A model generated the notes under the pieces. The model ran no database searches. It worked only from the letters and a program-made list of their open reading frames with translations, and had not been told where the DNA came from. From NCBI RefSeq assembly GCF_002849715.1, contig NZ_CP018863.1, positions 1,674,001-1,738,000 of the forward strand: a stretch of DNA of 64,000 nt. The letters run 5' to 3'. Below are positions 17,026-26,366 of the stretch, piece by piece. The position numbers were made by a program, and so were the translations under genes. Source of the DNA: Arthrobacter crystallopoietes. GTDB taxonomy: Bacteria; Actinomycetota; Actinomycetes; Actinomycetales; Micrococcaceae. Numbering within the stretch: the first letter of the stretch is position 1; each line of letters opens with the position of its first letter.

Positions 17026-18306
17026 CTAACCGAAGATGGCGTGGGCGATGGCGAAGATCACCAGGCCGGCCAGGGAACCGACTACCGTGCCGTTGATCCG
17101 GATGAACTGCAGGTCCCTGCCGACCTGCAGTTCGATCTTGCGGGAGGTTTCCTCGGCATCCCACCGCTCCACCGTTTCGGTGATGACGGACGCGATCTGG
17201 GTCCGGTAGGTCCGGACCAGGTAGCCAGCGGCCTCCTCGATCCAGCCGTCCACCTTGGCGGCGAGTTCCTTGTCCGTGGCCAGCCGGTTGCCGAAGTCGC
17301 GGACGGCTGTGGTGAACTTGCGGCTGAGCTCGCTCTGCGGATCCTCGACGGCCTCCAGCAGGGCGCGCTTGAGGGTGTCCCATGTCCGGACTGCCAGCTG
17401 GCGTACCTCCGGATCGCCCAGCGCGTTCTTCTTGAGGTTCTCCACCCGGGCGATCATGTCCGGATCGGTCTGCAGATCCTGGGCCAGCGACTGGAGGTAG
17501 ACGTCCAGCTGCTGCCGGACCTGGTGCTCCGGGTCCGCCTGCACGGCCGCAATGAACTTGTACAGCTCGAGGTGGACTTTGTCGCCCATCAGCGAGTCCA
17601 CAAAGGAGGGAACCCAGGTGGGGGAGCGGTCCGCCACCAGCCGGGCCACCGTTTCCTGGTTGTCCAACACCCAGTCCGCCGCGCGGTCCAGCAGCAGGTC
17701 CACCAGTTTGAGGTGGTGGCCGTCGTCGAGCAGCCGTTTGGCCAGCTTGCCCAGCGGAGGGCCCCATTCCGGATCCAGCAGGTGCCGCCGCGCCATCGAC
17801 TCGATGACGTCCTGGACGTCCTCGTCGTTGAGGACCAGCATGGCGGCGCGGATGGCGGTCGCACCTTCCCGGGCCACCCGGTCCGCATTTTCGGGCCGCG
17901 CCAGCCAGGCGCCGGTTTTCGCGGAGACGCCCAGCGAGGCGATCTTGGTTTTGACCACCTCCTCGGAGAGGAAGTTCTCCTCCACAAAGGAGCCCAGGCT
18001 GGCGCCGATCTGGTCCTTCTTGCGCGGGATGATCGCCGTATGCGGGATTTTCAGGCCCATCGGGTGCTTGAACAGCGCCGTGACCGCGAACCAGTCCGCG
18101 AGTGCGCCCACCATGCCGCCTTCGGCAGCGGCACGGACGTACTGCAGCCAGGGATACTGCTCCTGCAGGGCGAACGCCACGATGAAAATCACCGCCATGA
18201 GCACCAGCATCCCGGTGGCCAGGCGTTTCATTTTCGTGAGCCCGGCGGCGCGTTCGGCATCCCCGATAACGCTGCGGCCGTCGTCGTACATCAGCTGTGT
18301 GCTCAT
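17026..18306 (-). CDS. DUF445 family protein
   Basis: A 426-residue member of the DUF445 (YheB-like) family. One membrane segment lies at residues 30-50, followed by the family motif AAAEGGMVGALADWFAVTALFKHPMGLKIPHTAIIP; a long helical region makes up the middle, and a second hydrophobic segment forms the C-terminus (GSLAGLVIFAIAHAIFG). This fits a membrane-tethered helical protein of unknown role. GGAGG lies 6 bases before the ATG. Confidence 0.9.
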   Translation of the reverse strand: MSTQLMYDDGRSVIGDAERAAGLTKMKRLATGMLVLMAVIFIVAFALQEQYPWLQYVRAAAEGGMVGALADWFAVTALFKHPMGLKIPHTAIIPRKKDQIGASLGSFVEENFLSEEVVKTKIASLGVSAKTGAWLARPENADRVAREGATAIRAAMLVLNDEDVQDVIESMARRHLLDPEWGPPLGKLAKRLLDDGHHLKLVDLLLDRAADWVLDNQETVARLVADRSPTWVPSFVDSLMGDKVHLELYKFIAAVQADPEHQVRQQLDVYLQSLAQDLQTDPDMIARVENLKKNALGDPEVRQLAVRTWDTLKRALLEAVEDPQSELSRKFTTAVRDFGNRLATDKELAAKVDGWIEEAAGYLVRTYRTQIASVITETVERWDAEETSRKIELQVGRDLQFIRINGTVVGSLAGLVIFAIAHAIFG

Positions 18307-18398
18307 CTGGCCTCCGCGGCAAAAAAAGTTCTGGGACCGGTCAAGCTAAGTTAACCAGTCAGTCGTGGTGAAAGCGGGTTCCGGCCGGCAAATTCACG

Positions 18399-18404
18399 TA
18401 CGGT
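18399..18404 (+). promoter_or_regulatory. Putative -10 element (leaderless start)
   Basis: TACGGT is followed by 7 bases and ATG 18412 of the GDPD gene. Confidence 0.45.
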
Positions 18405-18411
18405 GAAAACC

Positions 18412-19284
18412 ATGAAGCACAAGATCTTCGCCCATCGCGGTTCCAGCGAACAGTACGCGGAAAACACAAGGGCCGCCTACCTGCAGGCGATTGCCGACGG
18501 CGCCGATGGGCTTGAGTGCGACATCCACCTGACGGCGGACCTGAAACTGATCTGCTTCCACGACTTTGACCTGGACCGCACGTCCACCGGAACCGGCCAC
18601 GTTGCCGACCATACGCTGGAAGAGCTGCTGCGGCTGGACTTCTCGTCCTGGCGCGGCGTGACGATTCCACCCGAGTACGGCGGGGTGGCCGACCAGTTGC
18701 TCACGCTGGACGCGCTGATCGACCTCATGCGCGAGGCCGGCCGTCCGCTCGACCTGGCGATCGAGCTCAAGCATCCCAGCCCGTTCGGCCAGACCCTCGA
18801 GGATGAACTGCTGAAGTACCTGATGGCGGAGGGATGGGACCCGGAGACGTCGACGCTTGGCAACCTCAAGCTCTCGTTCATGAGCTTCCACCCCGACGCG
18901 GTCAAACACCTGGAAGACCATGTGCCCACGGACCATCTGTGCCAGCTGCTGGACAACATCGAGGCCGAAGAGATCAAGAGTTCGCTCTTCATGGGTTCCC
19001 TGACGGTGGGCGCCGTGGTGGCACTGTTGCGCAGGGCACTGTCCGAAGGCGAGGCGCTGATCGAACAGCGGGCCGTGGGGATGGCCGGGCCGGGCATTGA
19101 CTACATCAGGTCGCACCGTCCGCTGATCGAGCGCTGGCTCGCGGCGGGTCTGCGCTTCAGGGTCTGGACCGTCAATGATCCGGACGACGTCAGGCTTTGC
19201 CACGAGCTGGGGATCCACGAAATCACTACCAACCGGCCCGTGCAGGTGCGGCAACAGCTGGAACAGTTGGCGGCCGGTTCCTGA
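18412..19284 (+). CDS. Glycerophosphodiester phosphodiesterase
   Basis: A 290-residue GDPD-family TIM barrel that hydrolyses glycerophosphodiesters to glycerol 3-phosphate and an alcohol. The catalytic set is in place: HRG at 8-10 with ENTR at 17-20, Glu35 and Asp37 in LECDIHLT, His50 in CFHDFD, and a C-terminal WTVNDPDD. No signal peptide, so cytoplasmic action. ATG 18412 is preferred over GTG 18403 because a -10 element ends 7 bases before it. Confidence 0.93.
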   Translation: MKHKIFAHRGSSEQYAENTRAAYLQAIADGADGLECDIHLTADLKLICFHDFDLDRTSTGTGHVADHTLEELLRLDFSSWRGVTIPPEYGGVADQLLTLDALIDLMREAGRPLDLAIELKHPSPFGQTLEDELLKYLMAEGWDPETSTLGNLKLSFMSFHPDAVKHLEDHVPTDHLCQLLDNIEAEEIKSSLFMGSLTVGAVVALLRRALSEGEALIEQRAVGMAGPGIDYIRSHRPLIERWLAAGLRFRVWTVNDPDDVRLCHELGIHEITTNRPVQVRQQLEQLAAGS

Positions 19285-19338
19285 GCTGCGCGAACCAGAC
19301 CGTAGCACCCCTGCTCCTGCCTGTGGTTGAGTGGAGAA

Positions 19339-21564
19339 ATGGCATCTCCAATTGAGGACTACGCGCTCATATCGGATCTGCACACGGGGGCGCTGGTCTC
19401 CCGGGCCGGCAGCATGGACTGGCTGTGCTTCCCCCGCTTTGATTCAGACTCCACCTTCGGGGCACTGCTGGGCACGCCGGAACACGGCCGCTGGCTGCTG
19501 GCGCCGGATGGCAGCCACGAGCAAACCGGCGTGCCGTTGGGCACGGGGCCGGCAGGGGAAACGGCCGGTCAAGGTGCCGGGCACGCCGAGGTGACCGGAG
19601 GCGCCGGCAAGGAGATCGCCCCCGATACCGCCGCGAGCGGAGCCGACGCGAAAGCCCGGGACCGGGACGGATCCACTGAGGGCCAGGCCGCTGCTGGCGG
19701 CACAGCCACGGCAAAAGTCGCTGGCCAGGTCTATGACCGGGACCTGAACCAGGACCCGGAGCTGAAGCCGGCCGGAGGCGGCACCACCACGGAGGCCGCG
19801 CACTACGGCGGCGAGGTCCGCGGGCAAGCCAAAGACCCGCGCGGAGAGCATGCCCTGCGGGAAGAATCCGTCCATGCCGAGGCAGGCAAGCCCACCGGGG
19901 CAGACGAGCAAGCGGAAGCCGAACGCAAGAAGCGCGCCGGGGCCCCCGTCGTCGTCGAACGCAGTTACATAGACTCCAGCTTTGTGCTCCGCACGCATTG
20001 GAAGACGGATACCGGCGAAGCAACCATCACTGAATTCATGCCGGTGGGAGACCGCCGCGCTTCGCTGGTCCGCCGGGTGGAGGGTATCTCCGGCACCGTG
20101 ACGATCAGCCAGGAGATTGTGGTGCGGTTCGGCTACGGCGTTGTGGTGCCATGGGTCAACCGGGTCAGGAATGCGGACACGGACGAGGAGTCCATTGTCG
20201 GCATCGCCGGCCCGGATGCCGTAGTGCTGCACGGATCCAACCTCCCGCATCCCCGGAATCGCCGGCATCTGGGCCAGTTCGAAGTCAAGGCAGGCGAATC
20301 GGTGGATTTCGAGCTGTGCTGGTTTCAATCGCACCGCGAGGTGCCGCCCATGATCGATGTGGACAAGGCGCTGGAGGAGACCCTGAAGTACTGGCAGGAC
20401 TGGTGTTCGCGCTTCCCGCCGCAGGGCGAATACCACGAGATGGTCAAGCGCTCGCTGCTGGTCCTGCGCGCGCTGACGCATGAGACGACCGGCGGGATCG
20501 TGGCCGCTCCCACGACGTCGCTGCCCGAGCATTTCGGCGGGGAACGCAACTGGGACTACCGGTACGTCTGGCTGCGGGATGCCGCCCTGACGCTGGAATC
20601 CATGATGACTCACGGCTATGAAAAAGAGGCGCTGGAATGGCGCAACTGGCTGCTGCGTGCCGTCGCCGGCGACCCGGAGGACCTACAGATCATGTACGGC
20701 CTGGCCGGTGAGCGCCATCTGCTCGAGCGGGAGCTGGACCAGTTCCCCGGCTACGCGAACTCGAAGCCGGTGCGGATCGGCAACGGCGCCGTCGGGCAGT
20801 ACCAGGCGGACGTGATCGGCGAGGTCATGGTGGTGCTCGAGAAACTGCGCAATATGGGCGGTACGGAGGACCACTTCTCCTGGCCCCTGCAGAAGGCGCT
20901 GCTGCACTACATCGAGAAGCACTTCGACAACAAGGACCACGGCATTTGGGAGATGCGCGGCAAGCAAAGGTATTTCACCCACTCGCGCGTAATGATGTGG
21001 GCTGCCTTCGACCGCGGCGTGCGCGCCGTGCGCGACCACGGGCTGGACGGCGAGGCGGAGCACTGGGCGGAGCTGCGTGACGAACTCCGTGAGGAGATTA
21101 TGGAGCAGGGGTTCAACAGGGAGATCAACTCCTTCGTCCAGACCTACGGCAGCATCGAGGTGGACGCCTCCCTGCTGGTGATCCCCCAGGTGGGCTTCGT
21201 AAAGTACGACGACGACCTGATGCTGGGTACTGTGGCGCGCCTCGAGCAGGAGCTCGTTGATGAGTTCGGCTTGATCCTGCGCTACCGGACGGAAGCCGGC
21301 ATGGATGGCCTGGAGCCGGGCGAGCACCCATTCCTGGCCTGTTCCTTCTGGCTGGTGGAGCAGTACGCCCGGTCCGGCCGGATCGAAGACGCCCGCGAGC
21401 TGATGGACCAGCTGGTGGGCTACGCCAACGAGCTCGGGCTGATGGCCGAAGAATATGACCCGGTGAACAAGCGCATGGCGGGCAACTATCCGCAGGCCTT
21501 CTCGCACCTGGCCCTCATCCGGGCCGCTGACGCCATCAACGGCCACGCGCAGGAGGCTCTGTAG
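19339..21564 (+). CDS. GH15 family glycoside hydrolase (glucoamylase/trehalase-like) with insertion
   Basis: A 741-residue GH15 enzyme, where about 600 residues is usual. The N-terminal domain starts with IEDYALISDLHTGALVSRAGSMDWLCFPRFDS; the catalytic barrel has WLRDAALTLESM (411-422) and the near-C-terminal EEYDPVNKRMAGNYPQAFSH, which carries the second acidic residue region. Residues about 59-202 form a polar Gly/Ala/Glu-rich, low-complexity insertion before the family sequence resumes at VVVERSYIDSSFVL. Substrates in this group include trehalose and alpha-glucans; which one is unclear. No signal peptide. Confidence 0.9.
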   Translation: MASPIEDYALISDLHTGALVSRAGSMDWLCFPRFDSDSTFGALLGTPEHGRWLLAPDGSHEQTGVPLGTGPAGETAGQGAGHAEVTGGAGKEIAPDTAASGADAKARDRDGSTEGQAAAGGTATAKVAGQVYDRDLNQDPELKPAGGGTTTEAAHYGGEVRGQAKDPRGEHALREESVHAEAGKPTGADEQAEAERKKRAGAPVVVERSYIDSSFVLRTHWKTDTGEATITEFMPVGDRRASLVRRVEGISGTVTISQEIVVRFGYGVVVPWVNRVRNADTDEESIVGIAGPDAVVLHGSNLPHPRNRRHLGQFEVKAGESVDFELCWFQSHREVPPMIDVDKALEETLKYWQDWCSRFPPQGEYHEMVKRSLLVLRALTHETTGGIVAAPTTSLPEHFGGERNWDYRYVWLRDAALTLESMMTHGYEKEALEWRNWLLRAVAGDPEDLQIMYGLAGERHLLERELDQFPGYANSKPVRIGNGAVGQYQADVIGEVMVVLEKLRNMGGTEDHFSWPLQKALLHYIEKHFDNKDHGIWEMRGKQRYFTHSRVMMWAAFDRGVRAVRDHGLDGEAEHWAELRDELREEIMEQGFNREINSFVQTYGSIEVDASLLVIPQVGFVKYDDDLMLGTVARLEQELVDEFGLILRYRTEAGMDGLEPGEHPFLACSFWLVEQYARSGRIEDARELMDQLVGYANELGLMAEEYDPVNKRMAGNYPQAFSHLALIRAADAINGHAQEAL

Positions 21565-21578
21565 CGCCTGTGGAGGAC

Positions 21579-21584
21579 TAGTCT
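21579..21584 (+). promoter_or_regulatory. Putative -10 element (leaderless start)
   Basis: TAGTCT ends 6 bases before GTG 21591 of azlC. Confidence 0.45.
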
Positions 21585-21590
21585 GGTGGG

Positions 21591-22397
21591 GTGAAGTTTT
21601 TGCAGTCCCCCGCGGTGAAGGTGGGGCTTTCCATCGCCATCGCCACCGGGCTCTACGGGATCTCGTTCGGCGCCCTGTCCGTGGCGTCAGGCCTGGATTT
21701 CTGGCAGACCATGGCCCTGAGTTTCCTGCTCTTCAGCGGCGGCTCGCAGTTCGCCTTCATCGGCGTCATCAGCGGCGGCGGCACCGGCATTGCGGCCATG
21801 AGTGCCTCGGCCCTGCTCGGCATCCGCAACGGGATCTACGGCATGCAGATGAACGCCCTGCTGTCGCCGCGGCACTGGCGGAAACTGCTGGCCGCCCAGG
21901 TCACCATCGACGAATCCACCGCCACTGCCTCTGGGCAGACCGACCCGGGCGAGCAGCGCCGCGGCTTCTGGACCGCCGGGGTGGGCATCTTCCTCCTGTG
22001 GAACCTCTTCACCGCCGTGGGCGCGCTCGCCGGCAACGCCTTGGGCGATCCGAAGCAGTGGGGACTGGACGGGGCGGCCGTGGCGGCGTTCCTGGCACTG
22101 CTGTGGCCCCGGCTCAAGGGGAAGGAACCGGCCGCGATCGCCGTCGTCTGCGGTTTGGCCACGCTGCTGGCCGTCCCCTTCCTGCCCAGCGGCGTGCCCA
22201 TTCTGGTGGCCGCAGGCGTCGCCGGGGTCATCGGCTGGTTCGCGCACAACCGCGTTCCCGCCGGCATGGCCCCGGACATCGAACCCTACGACGAGCCGTA
22301 CTCCGAGCACGACTGCCACCACATGGTGCTGCCAGAAGACGCTACGGCCAGCCGCGGCCGGGGCAAGAACGGCCCGGACCAAAGGAGGCCCGAATGA
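21591..22397 (+). CDS. azlC: Branched-chain amino acid exporter, large subunit AzlC
   Basis: A 268-residue AzlC-type protein with about seven hydrophobic segments and the family features GISFGALSVASGLDFWQTMALSFLLFSGGSQFAF. With AzlD it exports branched-chain amino acids or analogues across the cytoplasmic membrane. The tail after about residue 225 is polar with several Asp and His residues. The gene overlaps azlD by 4 bp (ATGA). Confidence 0.92.
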   Translation: MKFLQSPAVKVGLSIAIATGLYGISFGALSVASGLDFWQTMALSFLLFSGGSQFAFIGVISGGGTGIAAMSASALLGIRNGIYGMQMNALLSPRHWRKLLAAQVTIDESTATASGQTDPGEQRRGFWTAGVGIFLLWNLFTAVGALAGNALGDPKQWGLDGAAVAAFLALLWPRLKGKEPAAIAVVCGLATLLAVPFLPSGVPILVAAGVAGVIGWFAHNRVPAGMAPDIEPYDEPYSEHDCHHMVLPEDATASRGRGKNGPDQRRPE

Positions 22398-22705
22398 GCC
22401 TGTGGTTCTGGATTCTCGTCGCGTGTGTGGTCAGCTACGCCACCAAGCTCGTGGGCTATCTGGTGCCGGCGAAATGGATGAAGAACGAACGGATGTCCCG
22501 CGTTGCCGCCACGCTGACCATCGGCCTGCTGGCCTCGCTGACGGTGGTCAACGCCTTCTCCTCCGGCCAGCAGCTGACCTTCGATGCGCGCGTGGGCGCA
22601 CTGCTGGCGGCCGCGGTTGCCCTGGCGCTGCGCGCGCCGTTCCTCGTCGTCGTCATCGCCGGCGCCGCTGCGGCGGCCCTGCTCCGCCTCGCCGGCTGGG
22701 GTTAG
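22394..22705 (+). CDS. azlD: Branched-chain amino acid transport small subunit AzlD
   Basis: A 103-residue protein with three to four hydrophobic segments, the partner of AzlC. The family pattern of a Trp-rich start (MSLWFWILVACVVSYATKLVGYLVP) and a C-terminal hydrophobic pair is present. Its ATG overlaps the azlC stop and AAAGGAGG lies just upstream, so the two are translated as a unit. Confidence 0.92.
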   Translation: MSLWFWILVACVVSYATKLVGYLVPAKWMKNERMSRVAATLTIGLLASLTVVNAFSSGQQLTFDARVGALLAAAVALALRAPFLVVVIAGAAAAALLRLAGWG

Positions 22706-22793
22706 ACAGCACCGGCAAACTCTGTGCCCGCAGACCCTTGACGCAGTTCTCATGGCGTCGGAAAGTGGGGGGTGTTAAGAGGAGGCGGTGACC

Positions 22794-23060
22794 ATGGAGG
22801 AAAAACGCTGGTCGGTGGAGATCGTCATCGACGAGTACGAAGGGAAAACGCGGGCCGAAGCCAAGTTGAAGGCGGACGGCGGAGGAGATCACCGGGGCAT
22901 CGGGTTGGCCCGGCTCAATCCAATCGACTCCGACGTCCCCAAGATCGGCGATGAGCTGGCCGCTGCACGGGCCCTGTCGGACCTGGCGCATCAGCTGATC
23001 GAAGCCACGGCGTCGGATATCGAAAACTCGACCAAGGAGCGGGCGCACCTCAAGGGCTGA
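22794..23060 (+). CDS. DUF1876 (dsRBD-like fold) small protein
   Basis: An 88-residue protein matching the actinobacterial DUF1876 family: an N-terminal strand region (WSVEIVIDEYEGKTRAEAKL), central GIGLARLNPIDSDVPKIGDELAAARAL, and a C-terminal helix. The fold was described as dsRBD-like; the role is unknown. ATG 22794 is chosen because AGGAGG ends 8 bases before it, whereas GTG 22788 would be only 2 bases from it. Confidence 0.85.
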   Translation: MEEKRWSVEIVIDEYEGKTRAEAKLKADGGGDHRGIGLARLNPIDSDVPKIGDELAAARALSDLAHQLIEATASDIENSTKERAHLKG

Positions 23061-23065
23061 CAGGG

Positions 23066-23094
23066 AGCGCAGCCCGCGAGGCATGCGCTGCGCT
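23066..23094. terminator. Hairpin between converging DUF1876 gene and ackA
   Basis: AGCGCAGC (23066-23073) and GCTGCGCT (23087-23094) pair perfectly across a 13-base loop, 5 bases after the plus-strand stop and 44 bases past the ackA stop on the other strand. No T-run; a modest candidate. Confidence 0.45.
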
Positions 23095-23138
23095 GATTCA
23101 GGACCGTGCTGATTCGGAACGGCCCTGGCTAATCATGG

Positions 23139-24278
23139 CTAATTGCCCTGAATAACGACGGCGGCCGCCTCGGCGATAACCTTTTCTTCGTCCGTGGGCA
23201 CCACCAGGACAGGAATGGCGGATCCGGCGTCGCTGATAACGCACGCCTCCTGCGGATCGTCGGCCGCCGCGTTGGCCTCACTGTCCAGGGTGATGCCCAG
23301 TGCACCGAGGCGGTCGACGGCGAGGGCGCGGAACGCGGCGGAATGCTCACCGACGCCGGCCGTGAAGACCAGAGCCTGGGCGCCGCCGCAGGCAACATGG
23401 TAGGCGCCGACGTACTTGGCCAGTCGGTAGCTCGCCACCTCGAGCGCCAGGACCGCCTTGGCGTCGTCGTTGTTTGCTGCTTCGACGATCCTGCGCATGT
23501 CGCTCTCCCCGGCCAGAGCCTTTAGGCCGGATTCATGGTTGAACAGGTCCTGCAGGTCGTCCGGGGTCCGGCCGGTCTGCTGCAGGAAGAGCACCAGCCC
23601 GGGGTCCAGATCGCCCGGCCGGGTGCCCATGACCAGGCCCTCCAGCGGGGTCAGCCCCATGGAGGTGTCCACGCTTTGCCCGCCGGCGATGGCTGTGGCC
23701 GAGGCGCCGTTGCCCACATGCGCAATCACGGCGTTGAAGGAACCGAGCGGGATGCCGAGCAGCCTGGCCGCCTCCCCGGTGACGTACTCGAAGCTGCTGC
23801 CGTGGAAGCCGTACCGCCGGATGCTGTGTTCGCGGTACAGCTCATCGGGCAGCGCATAGCGCCAGGCGTGTTCGGGCAACGTGCGGTGGAAGGCAGTGTC
23901 GAAGACGGCAACCTGCGGAATGTCCGGCCACTTCCTGCCGATCGCCCGGATGCCTTCGGCGTTTGCCGTGTTGTGCAGCGGGGCCAGCGGGCTGAGGCGC
24001 TCGATCGTCTCCAGCACCTCGGGCGAAATCAGCACGGGCCGGTCATAGTCCTCGCCGCCGTGCACCACCCGGTGGCCCACTGCGTCAATCTTGCGGGAGC
24101 CAAGCTGCCGGTCCAGCTCCTTGGCCATGGCCTCAAGGGCGTCGGTGTGGTCGCGGACTTCGCCGTCGCCGATCTGCCCGATGCTGCCGTCGGCCAGGAC
24201 GGCACTGTCCTCCGAAGGGAACTCGCGCACCTGGTACTTCAGCGACGAGGAGCCGGAGTTGATGACGAGGATCAGCAT
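23139..24278 (-). CDS. ackA: Acetate kinase
   Basis: A 379-residue acetokinase, which interconverts acetyl phosphate plus ADP with acetate plus ATP. Family motifs are NSGSSSLKYQ at the N-terminus, VGHRVVHGG, FDTAFHRTLP, RYGFHGSSFEYV, AHVGNGASATAI and the C-terminal TAGVGEHSAAFR. GGGAGG lies 8 bases before ATG 24278. The usual partner pta (phosphotransacetylase) is not adjacent on either side in this window, so acetyl phosphate must come from an enzyme encoded elsewhere. Confidence 0.95.
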   Translation of the reverse strand: MLILVINSGSSSLKYQVREFPSEDSAVLADGSIGQIGDGEVRDHTDALEAMAKELDRQLGSRKIDAVGHRVVHGGEDYDRPVLISPEVLETIERLSPLAPLHNTANAEGIRAIGRKWPDIPQVAVFDTAFHRTLPEHAWRYALPDELYREHSIRRYGFHGSSFEYVTGEAARLLGIPLGSFNAVIAHVGNGASATAIAGGQSVDTSMGLTPLEGLVMGTRPGDLDPGLVLFLQQTGRTPDDLQDLFNHESGLKALAGESDMRRIVEAANNDDAKAVLALEVASYRLAKYVGAYHVACGGAQALVFTAGVGEHSAAFRALAVDRLGALGITLDSEANAAADDPQEACVISDAGSAIPVLVVPTDEEKVIAEAAAVVIQGN

Positions 24279-24392
24279 AAAACGTGCCTCCCGGGAAGAG
24301 TGGTCCATCCCCATCCTGCCAAAGCCCGCCGCCACGGACTACCGCCACGGCAAAGCCTGTTGCACCGCAGGTGGCTGTGTAAGACTGGGCTC

Positions 24393-24722
24393 ATGCTTGT
24401 AGCCTTCTCAGTTTCTCCATCCGGGGCGCCTGCCACAGGGCCCGCACCGCACGACGCTTCGGTCCACGGGGCCGTTGCCGCCGCCGTGAAAATCGTCCGC
24501 GAATCGGGCCTGCCCAATAAGACGGATGCCATGTTCACCACCATCGAAGGTGAGTGGGACGAGGTCTTCGACGTTATCAAGCGGGCCACGGAAGCCGTCG
24601 GACAGTTCGGCGAGCGGGTCTCGCTGGTCCTGAAAGCGGACATCCGGCCCGGCTACTACGGGGAACTGACCGGCAAGGTGGAACGGCTGGAAGCAGCCAT
24701 CACCGAACAGGACAGCGCATGA
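24393..24722 (+). CDS. Thiamine-binding (MTH1187/YkoF-type) protein
   Basis: A 109-residue protein of the MTH1187/DUF77 thiamine-binding family: ferredoxin-like fold with LVAFSVSPSG at the N-terminus, the TTIEGEWDEVFDVIKRATEA segment, and RVSLVLKADIRPG. Members bind thiamine or related compounds in the cytoplasm. The stop overlaps the start of the methyltransferase gene (ATGA, 24719-24722), implying co-translation. AAGACT 6 bases before the ATG is a weak leaderless promoter candidate. Confidence 0.85.
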   Translation: MLVAFSVSPSGAPATGPAPHDASVHGAVAAAVKIVRESGLPNKTDAMFTTIEGEWDEVFDVIKRATEAVGQFGERVSLVLKADIRPGYYGELTGKVERLEAAITEQDSA

Positions 24723-25417
24723 ACGCCGGGCCGGAAGAGCGCTGGGTGGAGGTGGAGGAGTACCTCACCGCCACGCTGGTCGGCGAAGACGAGGCGCTCG
24801 CCGCGGCCCGCGACGCCACCGCGGCCGCCGGAATGCCGCACATCGAAGTGGCCGCGCCGCAGGGAAAACTGCTGATGCTGTTGGCCCGGTTGACCGGGGC
24901 CCGGAAGGTGCTGGAAATCGGCACCCTGGGCGGCTACAGCACCACGTGGTTGGCGCGCGGCTTGCCGGACGACGGCGAAGTGGTCACCTGCGAGTACGAG
25001 GCGCGCCATGCCGAGGTGGCGCGGGGGAATCTGGATCGGGCCGGCGTCGGCGGCTAGGTCAGCATCCGGGTGGGCGCCGCGCTGGACACGTTGCCGCAGC
25101 TCGAGGCTGAAGGCGCGGGCCCCTTTGACCTGGTCTTCATTGACGCCGACAAGGAAAACAACGCCAATTACGTCAACTGGGCGCTGAAGCTGACCCGCTC
25201 CGGCAGCCTGATCGTGGTGGACAACGTGGTCCGTGGCGGCAGCGTGCTGGATGCGGACCAGGCCGGCGCGGGCGGGGACGATGCGGAGGCGGCGGCCATC
25301 CGTGGCACGCGCGATGCGTTGGCGTTGCTGGGCAGCGATGACCGGCTGGATGCCACGGCGCTGCAGACCATCGGTTCCAAGGGCTGGGACGGCTTCGCCT
25401 TCGCGGTTGTGAAGTAG
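24719..25417 (+). pseudogene. Class I SAM O-methyltransferase interrupted by an in-frame amber codon
   Basis: The frame encodes a 232-codon O-methyltransferase of the catechol-OMT-like family: motif I LEIGTLGGYSTTWLA at residues 65-79, and after the break VSIRVGAALDTLP, FDLVFIDADKENN with the catalytic acid region, and SLIVVDNVVRGG. TAG at 25055-25057 (codon 113) stops it, yet the same frame continues without shift to 25417 with full family similarity. A C-to-T change of CAG would explain it. A restart at GTG 25070 is possible but would lack the SAM motif. Frame, length and downstream conservation suggest a recent mutation or a sequencing error. Confidence 0.85.
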
Positions 25418-25494
25418 ACGGTTTCCGGCAGGAGCGGCGGACGTCTTACGATCAACGGTATGACTGCGCCTGATTTCGCCGACCGGAACGGCTG

Positions 25495-26349
25495 ATGGGA
25501 CGGCGCAACCGCGGCCGGAATCCCGAGCCGGCCGCTGCTGCTGCCGGGCCCGCCGAAGGCCGGTACGAGATTTCCTCCGGCGTGGCCGAACTGGTCCGGG
25601 ACGCCGACGGAACGGACGCCTGGCTGCTAAAGATCAACGGCGTGCAGTCCTCGCATGTGGTGATCGGCGAGCCCGAGCGGCTGGACTTCGAGTACATGCG
25701 CTGGATGGCGGCGCTGATCGAGTCGCACTGGCCGGCAACGGGTTCCCTGCGCGCCCTCCACCTTGGCGGCGGCGCCTGCTCGATGGCCCGTTACCTCGCG
25801 TCGCGCTACCCGGACGCGCGGCAGGTCGTCGTCGAAATCGATGCGAAACTGGCCGAGCTGGTTCGGCAGTGGTTCGATATCCCCAAGGCTCCGCTGGTGC
25901 GCATCCGTGTCGGCGAAGCCCGGGAGGTCACCGAATCGCTGTCCGAAAACAGCCGGGACCTGATCATCCGGGACGTCTTCGCCGGCAGCCAGACCCCGGA
26001 CAGCCTGGTCACGTTGGAGTTCACCCAGGCCGCCCGCCGGGTGCTCGCACCGGGCGGAATCTATCTGGTCAACTGTGGGGACACGCCGCAGCTGCTGCGC
26101 GCCCGCGCTGAGGCCGCGACCATCTCAAGCGTCTTCGAACATACCCTGATCATCGCGGACCCGCCTATGCTTAAAGGACGGCGCTATGGCAACGTCATTA
26201 TCGCCGGCAGCGACATTCCGTTCGGCGACGACCCGCAGCTCGTGCGGGCCCTGCTGGGCGGCGCAGTCCCGGCCCAGCTCTGGGGCCGTGAGGAAGTGGC
26301 AAAGTTTTCCAGAGGCGTTGCCGTTCTGCAAGACCCGGCAAAGAATTAG
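25495..26349 (+). CDS. Spermidine synthase-like SAM-dependent protein
   Basis: A 284-residue protein with the spermidine-synthase fold: RALHLGGGACSMARYL as the SAM-type glycine motif, VVVEIDAKLAELVRQWF, and LIIRDVFAGSQTPDSLVT in place of the canonical acidic catalytic loop. The basic N-terminus (MGRRNRGRN) is not conserved. These spermidine-synthase-like proteins are common in Actinobacteria and may be methyltransferases rather than true aminopropyl transferases; I cannot decide. It is followed by the candidate RNA. Confidence 0.8.
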   Translation: MGRRNRGRNPEPAAAAAGPAEGRYEISSGVAELVRDADGTDAWLLKINGVQSSHVVIGEPERLDFEYMRWMAALIESHWPATGSLRALHLGGGACSMARYLASRYPDARQVVVEIDAKLAELVRQWFDIPKAPLVRIRVGEAREVTESLSENSRDLIIRDVFAGSQTPDSLVTLEFTQAARRVLAPGGIYLVNCGDTPQLLRARAEAATISSVFEHTLIIADPPMLKGRRYGNVIIAGSDIPFGDDPQLVRALLGGAVPAQLWGREEVAKFSRGVAVLQDPAKN

Positions 26350-26366
26350 GATCGTTTCACCGATAG

